A DNA stretch of 21,888 nt from NCBI GenBank assembly GCA_965370715.1, contig CBDUVQ010000007.1, positions 1 to 21,888 on the forward strand. Direction: 5' to 3'. A program made the translations under genes and the position numbers. Source of the DNA: JAFCBV01 sp965370715 (GTDB taxonomy: Archaea > EX4484-52 > B79-G9). Below the pieces are notes generated by a model that saw only the letters and a list, made by a program, of their open reading frames with translations, ran no database searches and had not been told where the DNA came from. Below are positions 12,746 to 19,936 of this stretch, one piece after another (positions within the stretch are counted from its first letter, which is position 1; each line of letters begins with the position of its first letter).

Positions 12746-14527
12746 CTACGAACGCGTGTTGTTGTTTCCAAGAACTTTTCTATGAAGGTCTCTTAGAAAC
12801 CCGTTCTCGTATCTCTTAAATGTCTGGCTCTCCTTCTTTCTCTCAAGGAATATGACTTCTTTTTTCTTTATGCTGTTTATTTTGCGCTCATCATTTGAAA
12901 TAAACTCATCAAGGTTTTGTATTGCTTTCTGCCCGCTTATGAGTTTTGGAAGCAGTACATATGTCGCCCCTGCTGCATAGAAGTGAAGCGCTTCATCAAC
13001 ACTGTTTGTAGTAAGCATTATCTTAATGTTCTTGTTCTTTTTTCGGGCGGTATTGATGAGGCTGGCATTGACCTCATAAGAAGGTATTGTTGAGACTAAA
13101 AGGCGCGCCTGCGAGATGTTTACTTTCTCAAGAACTTCTATGTGCGTTATATCTCCATACATGCAGGGAATGTTCTGGGACATCAGCACCTTTATTGCCT
13201 CAGGATTGTAGTCGATTACAACGAAATTCTTTTTTTGCAGGAGAATCTCATCTGCAATGCTTTTGCCCATGGTGTGCGCACCGCAAATAATAATCTTGTT
13301 CGGTTTCATGTCGAATTCGCTTGTGGTGTTGTGGAGCTTCCTGTTTTTCACAACTTGAAAGACCTTGAGCTTTTCCAGAACGCCTGAAAAGAGCTTGTAG
13401 AAAAACGGCGAGTATTCTATATAGTATGGTGTAATGCTTATTGTTATGACTGCCGTCATTGTGGTTATCAGCAGAAGCTCTGAGGACACGTGGCCTAATG
13501 CAAGGCCTGCGCCGACAATTATTATTGAAAATTCAGAGACCTGTGCAAGGCTTAATCCTGCACTTAATGAAGTTCTCCTGCCATAGCCAAAAATAATTCC
13601 AATGACTGTAATTATGGCTGGCTTTATTATTGCGGTGATGGCTGTTAAAATCACAATTGCGGGCAAAACAGATGCAATATTTGAAAATGCTATTTGCATT
13701 CCAAGGCATACAAAGAACATTGTTGCAAAGAAATCACGAAGAGATGTTATCCTGCTTATTATCTCAACATTATATGGAAATACTGCGAGGCTTATGCCTG
13801 CAAGAAACCCTCCGACTGCAATTGAATAGCCCGAAATATATGCAAGGCCGCCGAACAGAAACGAGACAGACAGGGACATCAAAAACATAAGCTCAGGGTT
13901 TTTTGTAAGGGACTTTACGATTCGTGGAAAGATGTAGTTAGACGCCACAATTGCCATTGAGAAAAGGCCGATGCCTTTCATTAAAGATATTATGAGTGTA
14001 TCTGCTGTAAAGTTGTCAAGATTTGAAAGCACAGAAAGGGCGAGAACCACTATAATGTCCTGAACAAGAAGAACTCCAAGAGCTATCCTTCCGTGAAGCG
14101 TCTCGATAAGGTCTTTGTCCACAAGCAGCTTTATCACAACCATTGTGCTGCTAAAAGCAATGACCAGCCCGGCATAAACAGATTCAAGAGAACCAAAGCC
14201 AAGCAGAAAGCGCGCTGCAGAAAAGCCTGCTGCAAATGAGAGAGCCACTTGTATAACCGTTCCGGCAGTTGCAATTGTGCTTACATCTTTTAGGCGGGAA
14301 AAATTAAGCTCCATTCCTATGATGAACAAAAGAAACGCTATGCCAAGTTCTGAAAGCGTTGTTATGAGCGCCTGATTTGTGATTATTCCAAAACCATAAG
14401 GTCCGATAACTGCTCCTGCAATAATGTATGCAGGAATCATTGGCTGCCTGAAAAAAGATGCTACTGCACCGAATATTGTTGCGAAAACAATTACTGCGCC
14501 TATATCAAAGAGGAAAACAGCATCCAT
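12746..14527 (-). CDS. CPA2-family cation/proton antiporter (KefB/Kef-like) with RCK domain
   Basis: A 593-residue transporter. Residues about 1-385 form 11-13 membrane helices with the CPA2 pattern: FRQPMIPAYIIAGAVIGPYG, then IGMELNFSRL, then VIAFSSTMVVIKLL, and later SLAQVSEFSIIIVGAGLA. Residues from about 407 form a TrkA-N/RCK nucleotide-binding domain (KIIICGAHTMGKSIADE, then VIDYNPEAIKVL, then YGDITHIEVLEKVNISQARLLV). It most likely exchanges K+ or Na+ for H+ under NAD(H) or similar control. The acidic residue typical of the ion site is not clear in this read, so the ion is uncertain. It stands alone on the minus strand. Confidence 0.92.
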   Translation of the reverse strand: MDAVFLFDIGAVIVFATIFGAVASFFRQPMIPAYIIAGAVIGPYGFGIITNQALITTLSELGIAFLLFIIGMELNFSRLKDVSTIATAGTVIQVALSFAAGFSAARFLLGFGSLESVYAGLVIAFSSTMVVIKLLVDKDLIETLHGRIALGVLLVQDIIVVLALSVLSNLDNFTADTLIISLMKGIGLFSMAIVASNYIFPRIVKSLTKNPELMFLMSLSVSFLFGGLAYISGYSIAVGGFLAGISLAVFPYNVEIISRITSLRDFFATMFFVCLGMQIAFSNIASVLPAIVILTAITAIIKPAIITVIGIIFGYGRRTSLSAGLSLAQVSEFSIIIVGAGLALGHVSSELLLITTMTAVITISITPYYIEYSPFFYKLFSGVLEKLKVFQVVKNRKLHNTTSEFDMKPNKIIICGAHTMGKSIADEILLQKKNFVVIDYNPEAIKVLMSQNIPCMYGDITHIEVLEKVNISQARLLVSTIPSYEVNASLINTARKKNKNIKIMLTTNSVDEALHFYAAGATYVLLPKLISGQKAIQNLDEFISNDERKINSIKKKEVIFLERKKESQTFKRYENGFLRDLHRKVLGNNNTRS

Positions 14528-14550
14528 GCAGAGAAATAGGGGTTGCGCGG

Positions 14551-14560
14551 GTTATATATT
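14551..14560 (-). promoter_or_regulatory. TATA box for the antiporter gene
   Basis: AATATATAAC on the minus strand is centred about 28 bp before the ATG at 14527, predicting a leaderless or nearly leaderless message. Confidence 0.5.
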
Positions 14561-14621
14561 TTTTAAATAAAAAAACGAAATTTGGCAAAAATACTCCTGA
14601 AAAGTGACCAAAAGAACAAAA

Positions 14622-14631
14622 CTATTTATAT
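14622..14631 (+). promoter_or_regulatory. TATA box facing the structured non-coding region
   Basis: CTATTTATAT predicts a plus-strand start near 14652. The only frame it could serve nearby is a 35-codon one (14660-14767), whose peptide looks like chance. A non-coding transcript running into 14790-15041 is an alternative. Confidence 0.35.
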
Positions 14632-14794
14632 CTACTTCAATAAAATAGACTTGGTCATTATGCAATCACTAAGTATGCAATGGAATACAAGAATGAACTT
14701 TGGCATGCTTAGCCCTATCTCTGTGCTACATTTCGCTAAATATTCATGCGGGTGCACAGAATATTAGGGGATGATTCCGCTTCTTTTTCAACCG

Positions 14795-14900
14795 ATGGAT
14801 GACCCACTGAACACCGCTTCTTTTTAGAAAAATTCTCTCTATAGAGACACTCCTGTCTGGGTCCTTGTTTTTCCAGAGCATGAGACTTACAGAAGGTGTC
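14795..14900. ncRNA. Structured non-coding motif, copy B
   Basis: A 40-bp stretch (14859-14898) is clearly related to 15004-15039 in the same orientation: GGGTCC, a T-run, CCAGA, then CTTACA and AAGGTG are shared in order. Upstream lie GACCC (14799-14803) and ACACC (14810-14814), able to pair with the GGGTC and GGTGT inside and at the end of the 40-bp stretch. Those two pairings cross, unlike in copy A. A perfect palindrome TCTCTATAGAGA lies at about 14836-14847. Strand and function are undetermined; it matches no RNA family I know. Confidence 0.4.
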
Positions 14901-14923
14901 TTTGAAGAGAGATTTATTTTTCA

Positions 14924-15041
14924 CGCACCTTGAACCCACTTGCGGGCAACCTGTGAGGACAGGCCGCGCAAAAAAAAACGCGCGGTTTGCCTGCAAGCCA
15001 TTCGGGTCCGGTTTTCCAGAACAGGATTCTTACAAGGTGCG
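14924..15041. ncRNA. Structured non-coding motif, copy A (long hairpin domain)
   Basis: The domain is closed by a perfect 9-bp helix CGCACCTTG/CAAGGTGCG (14924-14932 with 15033-15041). Inside are ACCC/GGGT, then CTTGC and GGCAA paired with TTGCC and GCAAG around one mismatch, a side hairpin CCTGT-GAGG-ACAGG, and a terminal CCGCGC/GCGCGG stem with a nine-A (or nine-T) loop. The 3' part (15004-15039) is the motif shared with copy B. Minus-strand pairing gains two U-G wobbles and plus-strand pairing one, so strand is unsettled. It is not a recognisable SRP, RNase P or tRNA. Confidence 0.45.
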
Positions 15042-15207
15042 GGTAATTTTTGTTTATAATAGGCTTTTTTATTGAGTTAGCGAAAGCCATATTTTGGTTT
15101 CAGAAGCGTTCTGAAGTCCATAAAGGAGTGTTACGAAGAAGCGACATAACAAAAAACACATTCACTCGAGAAATAGAAAAAATAACAATATCAGAGTTGT
15201 GACGAAT
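15042..15207. other. Non-coding gap with a TATA box and half of a 17-bp direct repeat
   Basis: GTTTATAATA at 15052-15061 can act as a TATA box on either strand: plus, toward the orphan genes, or minus, into structured copy A. A 17-bp sequence at 15077-15093 recurs at 15322-15338 with two differences (TTAGCGAAAGCC versus TTAACGAGAGCC). A 50-codon frame from TTG 15050 to the TGA at 15200-15202 has no good start or ribosome site, so I do not call it a gene. I see nothing else here. Confidence 0.4.
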
Positions 15208-15366
15208 ATGACTAATATCGGAAGTTTAAGGGATTCAAAAACTATTGAAATCGAAAACGATAACGCTAGTTCTTTCGCAGTCACAGCGAGCGAGCGCATT
15301 TTTCAAGGATGTTTTTACGGATTAACGAGAGCCATATTGGAGGGAGTTGATAGTAATGTCTTTTAG
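15208..15366 (+). CDS. Small orphan protein overlapping the next gene
   Basis: A 52-residue open frame starting ATG ACT AAT ATC GGA and stopping at the TAG 15364-15366, overlapping the next start codon (15356) by 11 nt. Such overlap is common for coupled genes here (compare trm1 and ksgA). The protein begins MTNIGSLRDSK and ends in a helix-like FYGLTRAILEGVDSNVF. No family is recognised and no clear Shine-Dalgarno is visible, so the call is tentative. It could instead be leader sequence of the next gene. Confidence 0.4.
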   Translation: MTNIGSLRDSKTIEIENDNASSFAVTASERIFQGCFYGLTRAILEGVDSNVF

Positions 15367-15985
15367 TATATACGGCGAAGGCGGCGGAGCCATTCCAGAG
15401 GTCGTGTTGCCTGACGTTCAAAAAGTTTCAACACCAGAGGATGTTTTCAGAAAGGTTTCAGAAACAATTCCCAAAAAACAGTATGGTCTTGACTGGATGG
15501 AAACAGGATTTGTTGAAGAAAAATATATTTCACCGGATTTTGGAAAAGACTGGGGTCGTGGAGATCTCCCTCGAAGAATTGAAGCCTATTTTGGTGTGAA
15601 TAAAGACCAAAGAGATTTCGCAATATCTTCATCACAGGCGGCAATACACCAAGAGGTTGTCGCTCGCGTTGTTGAGAAATATCTTAATGAACAAATTGGT
15701 CTTGAACGCGCGGCAGAGACGATTGCGTATGTCTTTTTAAGAGGCGTAAAGCAAGTTGTACACTTTCATAGGATGGTAGATGAAAATACTGCACTTGACC
15801 CAGATCAGAAAGATGCGCTTTCATTTGTCATAAACGCAAAAACTGGTGAAAGATACGGCTCTGTTTTTAAAGCACTTTCAGAGGATTTGAAGACGACTGT
15901 GGTATCTATAGTGAACAAATATATGGATTGCAAAAACCCTGCTCCGGATGAAAACGGAAAGACATTGATGGAGTTGTGTTCATGA
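15356..15985 (+). CDS. Hypothetical orphan protein
   Basis: A 209-residue soluble protein with no family I recognise. The N-terminal 60 residues are low in helix (GEGGGAIPEVVLPDVQKV). The middle and end are mostly helical (HQEVVARVVEKYLNEQIGLERAAETIAYVFLRGVKQVVHFHRM). I chose ATG 15356, which has GGAGGG at 15339-15344 with 11-nt spacing; a TTG at 15347 is possible. Three His in the HFHRM and IHQEV regions could bind metal, but no motif is clear. It appears co-transcribed with the 52-residue frame before it and the 121-residue gene after it. Confidence 0.75.
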   Translation: MSFSIYGEGGGAIPEVVLPDVQKVSTPEDVFRKVSETIPKKQYGLDWMETGFVEEKYISPDFGKDWGRGDLPRRIEAYFGVNKDQRDFAISSSQAAIHQEVVARVVEKYLNEQIGLERAAETIAYVFLRGVKQVVHFHRMVDENTALDPDQKDALSFVINAKTGERYGSVFKALSEDLKTTVVSIVNKYMDCKNPAPDENGKTLMELCS

Positions 15986-16025
15986 ATAAACAAAAGACTC
16001 GTTTACAATAGAAAGAGGTAAGTAA

Positions 16026-16391
16026 ATGTATTCCGAAAAAGACAGAAGGCCAGAGATATTATGTGACTGGACAGAGCAGCACTATGATCCTCTCGCAGAG
16101 ATTTTGCTCACATATGTCAAAAATCCGGAAAACTTTCCGTTACTGGAAAAATACTGGTCAACTCCAGAAAAAATATTTGAGGATACAAAAAATTCACGAA
16201 ATGTATTATCACGAGTTTTGTTTGGCGCAAAGTTTTATGTCTCAGATGCAGAGCTGCACGCATTCCTTTCGAGGTTGAATGAGCATGCAGAGAATCTTGG
16301 CAAAATAGAGGACGATGCAATTAATAATCAGGCAATGAACGTATATCAATCAAGGCACACAACCCCGACAGCAATCCGTTTTGCCGGCTGA
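16026..16391 (+). CDS. Hypothetical orphan protein
   Basis: A 121-residue helical, acidic protein of unknown family. It is rich in aromatic and charged residues (ILCDWTEQHYDPLAEILLTYV, then FPLLEKYWSTPEKIFED). The last 20 residues (VYQSRHTTPTAIRFAG) are likely disordered. A Shine-Dalgarno GAGGT lies at 16014-16018 before the ATG. It follows the preceding orphan by 40 nt in the same direction, so the pair probably forms a small operon. No paralogy between the two is evident by eye. Confidence 0.72.
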   Translation: MYSEKDRRPEILCDWTEQHYDPLAEILLTYVKNPENFPLLEKYWSTPEKIFEDTKNSRNVLSRVLFGAKFYVSDAELHAFLSRLNEHAENLGKIEDDAINNQAMNVYQSRHTTPTAIRFAG

Positions 16392-16446
16392 TTGTATGTT
16401 TGGCACAAGTAAAATAAAGACCAAGTAGATATACGGCAACAGAACA

Positions 16447-16456
16447 GTTTTTAAAA
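16447..16456 (+). promoter_or_regulatory. TATA box for cysS
   Basis: GTTTTTAAAA is centred 26 bp before the ATG at 16478, predicting a leaderless message. Confidence 0.55.
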
Positions 16457-16477
16457 GTAAATATCGAACAATAGTGC

Positions 16478-17902
16478 ATGCCTCTCCACATCTACAACAC
16501 TTTAACAAGGAAGAAAGAACTCTTCAAGCCAATCAATCCTAAAGAGGTAAAATTCTACGGCTGCGGTCCGACAGTGTATGCAATGCCGCACATCGGCAAC
16601 TTCAAGAGTTTTGTGATGTACGACACTCTTCGGCGCGCACTTGAATTTCTGGGATATAAAGTCAAATTTGTCATGAACATAACTGACATTGATGACAAAA
16701 CAATACGCGACTCTGCAAAGGAAGGAAAAACGCTGAAAGAGTTCACTGAATTCTACACAAAAGAATTTATGCGCGGCCTTGATATTCTAAATATCATGCC
16801 TGCGGACGTTTACCCTAAAGCAACAGAGACTGTTCCTGAAATGATTATTATGACAAAACATCTCATAGACACAGGGCACGCTTATGAAAAAGACGGCTCG
16901 GTTTATTACCGGATTTCATCATTCAAGGAATACGGCAAGCTTTCAAAAATTGATCTGTCAAACATAAAAGTCGGCGCATCCGTTGATGTTGATGAGTATG
17001 ACAAGGAAAACCCGCAGGACTTTGCGCTTCTCAAAAAATCATCGCCTGAAGAGATTGAGCGGGGCATATGCTACCACAGCCCGTGGGGCCTGATTCGCCC
17101 TGGCTGGCACATTGAGTGCTCTGCAATGAGCATGAAAGAGCTTGGCGAAACACTTGATTTGCACACAGGCGGCATTGACCTTGTATTCCCACACCACGAA
17201 AACGAGATTGCCCAGTCCGAAGCATACACCGGCAAGCCATTTGTGAATTATTGGGTGCACGGCGAGCACCTTCTTGTCAACAGCGAGAAAATGTCAAAAA
17301 GCAAGGGCAATTATTTCACGCTTGAAGATCTTCTTGAAAAATACAACGGCGAAGTAATACGGTATATGTTCATTTCAACCCACTACAGAAAACAGCTCAA
17401 CTACACAGATGGCTTTGCAAAGAACGCGCTTGACAATTACAACAAGCTTTGGGAAGCAAGAGAGAACCTGCGCATCGCAATTGAGCGCGCTTGTGATGAA
17501 ACGCAATCCATTGACGCTGAGTTAATTGTTGCATCAGAAAAGCTGCTCTCAAAATTCAGGCAGGCAATTGAGGATGATTTGAACACCCCGCTCGCTCTCT
17601 CAAATTTTCACGCACTCGCAAAAGAGATTAATTCCTACATAGATGCCCACGGAAAGAACAAGAACGCTCTTATGAACGCAAACGAGGTTTTTGATGAAAT
17701 GTCCGGAGTTCTCGGGCTGTTTGAGAAAAAGGAAGAAACTGCAATTGATAAAGACATTGAAATGCTTATTGAAAAGCGCGAGGCTTTTCGAAAAGCTGGA
17801 AAATATAAGGAGTCTGATGAACTTCGCGCACAGCTTCTTGAAAAAGGCATTGTTCTTGAGGACAGCAAAGATGGTGTTGTGTGGAAGAGGAAGAAAAGAT
17901 AA
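16478..17902 (+). CDS. cysS: Cysteinyl-tRNA synthetase (class I)
   Basis: Charges tRNACys with cysteine. The HIGH motif is HIGN (38-41) in GCGPTVYAMPHIGN, and KMSKS is at 271-275. The zinc ligands are C29, C214 (WHIEC) and the HHENE block (239-243). The usual DALR-type helical anticodon domain and a KRKK end complete the 474 residues, a normal length. It is monocistronic with a leaderless promoter. It ends only 2 bp from the convergent rpiB stop. A dedicated CysRS means the SepRS/SepCysS route is not required. Confidence 0.97.
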   Translation: MPLHIYNTLTRKKELFKPINPKEVKFYGCGPTVYAMPHIGNFKSFVMYDTLRRALEFLGYKVKFVMNITDIDDKTIRDSAKEGKTLKEFTEFYTKEFMRGLDILNIMPADVYPKATETVPEMIIMTKHLIDTGHAYEKDGSVYYRISSFKEYGKLSKIDLSNIKVGASVDVDEYDKENPQDFALLKKSSPEEIERGICYHSPWGLIRPGWHIECSAMSMKELGETLDLHTGGIDLVFPHHENEIAQSEAYTGKPFVNYWVHGEHLLVNSEKMSKSKGNYFTLEDLLEKYNGEVIRYMFISTHYRKQLNYTDGFAKNALDNYNKLWEARENLRIAIERACDETQSIDAELIVASEKLLSKFRQAIEDDLNTPLALSNFHALAKEINSYIDAHGKNKNALMNANEVFDEMSGVLGLFEKKEETAIDKDIEMLIEKREAFRKAGKYKESDELRAQLLEKGIVLEDSKDGVVWKRKKR

Positions 17903-17904
17903 AC

Positions 17905-18363
17905 CTATTTCTCCAAATCCATTATCTGCCTTGTCCTGCGCTTGTATTTTTCGTCAGGCAGCTGGTTTGTTGAAAGCCATACTTTGACCATTTCGAGTGC
18001 TATGTTGTGGTCGAGCGAGCGCCCGCCAAGGCAAAGAATGTTTGAGTCGTTGTGTTCGCGCGAGAGTTTTGCAGTCTCAACACTGTATGCGACTGCTGCG
18101 CGTATTCCTTTCACTTTGTTTGCTGCCAAAGACATGCCGATTCCTGTACCGCAAACCACTATACCACGGGAAAACGCTCCTGAAGACACTGCTTCTGCAA
18201 CCTCTTTAGCAATTAACGGGTGATCGCATGATTCTTCAGAAAAGCATCCAAAATCCTTAAATTCGACGCCCTCAGACTCAAGAAGCTTTTTTATCTTCTC
18301 TTTTAGTTCATATCCTCCGTGGTCGCATCCAATAGCGACTGCGGATTTTTCTGTTTCAGGCAT
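17905..18363 (-). CDS. rpiB: Ribose-5-phosphate isomerase B (RpiB/LacAB family)
   Basis: Interconverts ribulose 5-phosphate and ribose 5-phosphate, or a related sugar phosphate. Motifs: AIGCDHGGYELK (D14, H15), the catalytic cysteine in VVCGTGIGMS (C71), and SREHNDSN (H104, N105, D106). Length 152 is typical. The LacAB-type sugar isomerases share these motifs, so the exact substrate is inferred. Most archaea use the unrelated RpiA. It has a leaderless promoter (TATA near 18381-18392) that overlaps the promoter region of the small gene on the other strand. Confidence 0.92.
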   Translation of the reverse strand: MPETEKSAVAIGCDHGGYELKEKIKKLLESEGVEFKDFGCFSEESCDHPLIAKEVAEAVSSGAFSRGIVVCGTGIGMSLAANKVKGIRAAVAYSVETAKLSREHNDSNILCLGGRSLDHNIALEMVKVWLSTNQLPDEKYKRRTRQIMDLEK

Positions 18364-18380
18364 AACCTATCTTCTAACTT

Positions 18381-18392
18381 GAATTTTTTAAA
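18381..18392 (-). promoter_or_regulatory. TATA box for rpiB
   Basis: TTTAAAAAATTC on the minus strand is centred about 25 bp before the rpiB ATG. The plus-strand gene at 18430 has its own weaker box near 18400 (GATTTAATC). Confidence 0.5.
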
Positions 18393-18429
18393 TGCATACA
18401 GATTTAATCGTAAAAAGACATTTTGTCTT

Positions 18430-18639
18430 ATGCAGAAAACCAAACTAATTGAAGGTTATCTTGAGTATATCAAGCGATGTGATGACCCGAATTTGAAAGC
18501 ATGTATTGAAAAATATGGAGAAGAATTTCTAGTTTATTCCATAGAAGCATGGATAAATGAAACCCGTCCGGAAGACAGGGATACAATACCAGTTCAAGAC
18601 CTGTTTCGCGAACTCAAAAGCAAGATGTTGCAACCCTGA
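18430..18639 (+). CDS. Small acidic hypothetical protein
   Basis: A 69-residue soluble helical protein (QKTKLIEGYLEYIKRCDDPN, then AWINETRPEDRD, then LFRELKSKM). I recognise no family. I chose the ATG at 18430 because an AT-rich box near 18400 lies about 27 bp upstream; a longer in-frame extension to 18319 would overlap rpiB on the other strand. It lies just before the rRNA promoter. Confidence 0.6.
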   Translation: MQKTKLIEGYLEYIKRCDDPNLKACIEKYGEEFLVYSIEAWINETRPEDRDTIPVQDLFRELKSKMLQP

Positions 18640-18646
18640 AGAAAGC

Positions 18647-18655
18647 TATATAAAT
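18647..18655 (+). promoter_or_regulatory. rRNA operon promoter (BRE and TATA box)
   Basis: GAAAGC followed by TATATAAAT is a strong archaeal BRE/TATA pair. It predicts a start near 18677, about 278 nt before the 16S gene. Confidence 0.65.
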
Positions 18656-18676
18656 GTTCAGTGCACTTATAGAGAT

Positions 18677-18921
18677 ACCTCACAGAACGAATTTCTGGTG
18701 AAGATTTTGGCGCGAAAAAACACCGATGTTTCGCGCGGCATCCGGCTGTATTCTATGCTCGGATGTTGAGTGTCCTTGTCACAAGACCTGGATGTCCTGA
18801 TGTTTATTTTGTGAGTACGGTATGGCACGTTAACACTTGAGCGTACTGCATTTTGCAGATGCTATGACCAATGTTATCCAGCTGTATCAAAATCACATGT
18901 TGGCGCTGAGCTTTTTCAGTG
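18677..18921 (+). other. 16S leader with several hairpins
   Basis: This stretch has no gene. It contains hairpins GCGCGAAA/TTTCGCGC (18710-18717 with 18729-18736), CATCCG/CGGATG (18739-18744 with 18760-18765), CTTGT-C-ACAAG near 18775 and CTGCA-TTT-TGCAG near 18847. They are consistent with a folded pre-rRNA leader. No C/D-box pair is convincing. Confidence 0.5.
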
Positions 18922-18950
18922 CCAGAAATAGGTGAAACTCTATGCAATCC
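18922..18950 (+). other. 5' strand of the pre-16S BHB processing stem
   Basis: CCAGAAATA (18922-18930), GGTG, AAA bulge and CTCTATGCAATCC (18938-18950) pair with 20706-20735 downstream of the 16S, giving outer helix, bulge, 4-bp helix, bulge and inner helix. The predicted cut is after 18936. This is the known archaeal pre-rRNA processing signal for the splicing endonuclease. Confidence 0.85.
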
Positions 18951-19613
18951 GCTAATTCCGGTTGATCCTGCCGGAGATCACCGCTATCAGGGTTTGATTA
19001 AGCCATGCGAGTCACTGGGTTAAACCAGGGCGAACTGCTGAGTAACACGTAGCTAACCTGCCCTCGGGCGGGGGATAACTCCGGAAAACTGGAGATAATA
19101 CCCCATAGGAAACTATACCTGGAATGGTTTGTTTCCAAAAGCTTCGGCACCCAAGGATGGGGCTGCGTAGGATTAGGCTGACGCTAAGGTAATGACTTAG
19201 CATACCGATAATCCTTAGGGGCTGTGAGAGCAGTAGCCTCCAGATGGGTTCTGAGACATGAACCCAGGGCCTACGGGTCGCAGCAGGCGCGGAAACTTCG
19301 CAATGCGCGAAAGCGTGACGAGGAAACCTTGAGTGCCAGCACACTGTGTTGGCTTTTCATTAGCGTAAATAACTAGTGGAATAAGTGGTGGGTAATACCG
19401 TTGCCAGCCGCCGCGGTAATAACGGAGCCACGAGTGGTGATCTCGTTTATTGGGTCTAAAGCATCCGTAGCCGGTGCGTTAAGTCTCTTGTGAAATCTTG
19501 CAGAAAACTGTAAGGCGTGCAAGAGATACTGGCGCACTTGGGACCGGGAGGGGTTGGAGGTACTTCAGGGGTAACGGTGGAATGTTGTAATCCCTGAGGG
19601 ACCACCTGTGGCG

Positions 19614-19745
19614 GAACCTTTTCTTTAGCTTGTTTTCAATTTATTGATAACTCGCCAAAAGAAGTGTTCATGGTAACAAAAGGCGATTCATCTAAATCGC
19701 AAATAAATAATCCATGATATTTCTACTATTGAAGAGGTTACACAT
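19614..19745 (+). other. 16S rRNA intron 1 (near E. coli 727)
   Basis: It splits the conserved GTGGCG-AAGGCG. The BHB has outer helix CCT/AGG (19605-19607 with 19747-19749), central helix GTGG/ACAC (19608-19611 with 19740-19743, last pair G-A mismatched), 3-nt bulges CGG (19612-19614) and ATA (19744-19746), and inner helix AACCTTTTC/GAAGAGGTT. Cutting after the second bulge base removes exactly these 132 nt and restores the exon. It is too short to hold a homing endonuclease. Confidence 0.88.
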
Positions 19746-19811
19746 AAGGCGTCCAACTGGAACGGATCCGACGGTGAGGAATGAAAGCGTGGGGAGCAAA
19801 GGGGATTAGAT

Positions 19812-19936
19812 ATGAGAGAAGACGCAACATATAAGGCAAATATTTCGTTTTTGCCTTTTCGAGGAGTAACAGAAAGCCAAGCTTTCTGACGTCAAACATA
19901 TATGTAGGTCCAACGAATCGTGTTTTCTCACTAAAT
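19812..19936 (+). other. 16S rRNA intron 2 (inside the 806R site, near E. coli 794)
   Basis: It splits GATTAGATA-CCCCC. The BHB is canonical: central helix TTAG/CTAA (19806-19809 with 19931-19934), 3-nt bulges ATA (19810-19812) and ATA (19935-19937), inner helix TGAGAGAA/TTTTCTCA (19813-19820 with 19923-19930, one G-U), and G/C-rich outer strands. Cutting after the second bulge base removes 125 nt and leaves GATTAGATACCCCC. Internal hairpins AAGGCAAA/TTTGCCTT and GAAAGC/GCTTTC are present; no open frame. Confidence 0.93.

Noticed and set aside
14660..14767. 35-codon frame after the TATA box at 14622
   Set aside because: Position fits a leaderless start but the peptide has no recognisable pattern and no second evidence.
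14736..14996. 86-codon minus-strand frame
   Set aside because: It crosses both structured motifs, and its peptide looks like translated stem-loops.
14924..15041. SRP RNA, RNase P RNA or H/ACA RNA
   Set aside because: The SRP helix 8 core and RNase P conserved blocks are not present on either strand, and ACA boxes are not at a fitting distance from a guide pocket.
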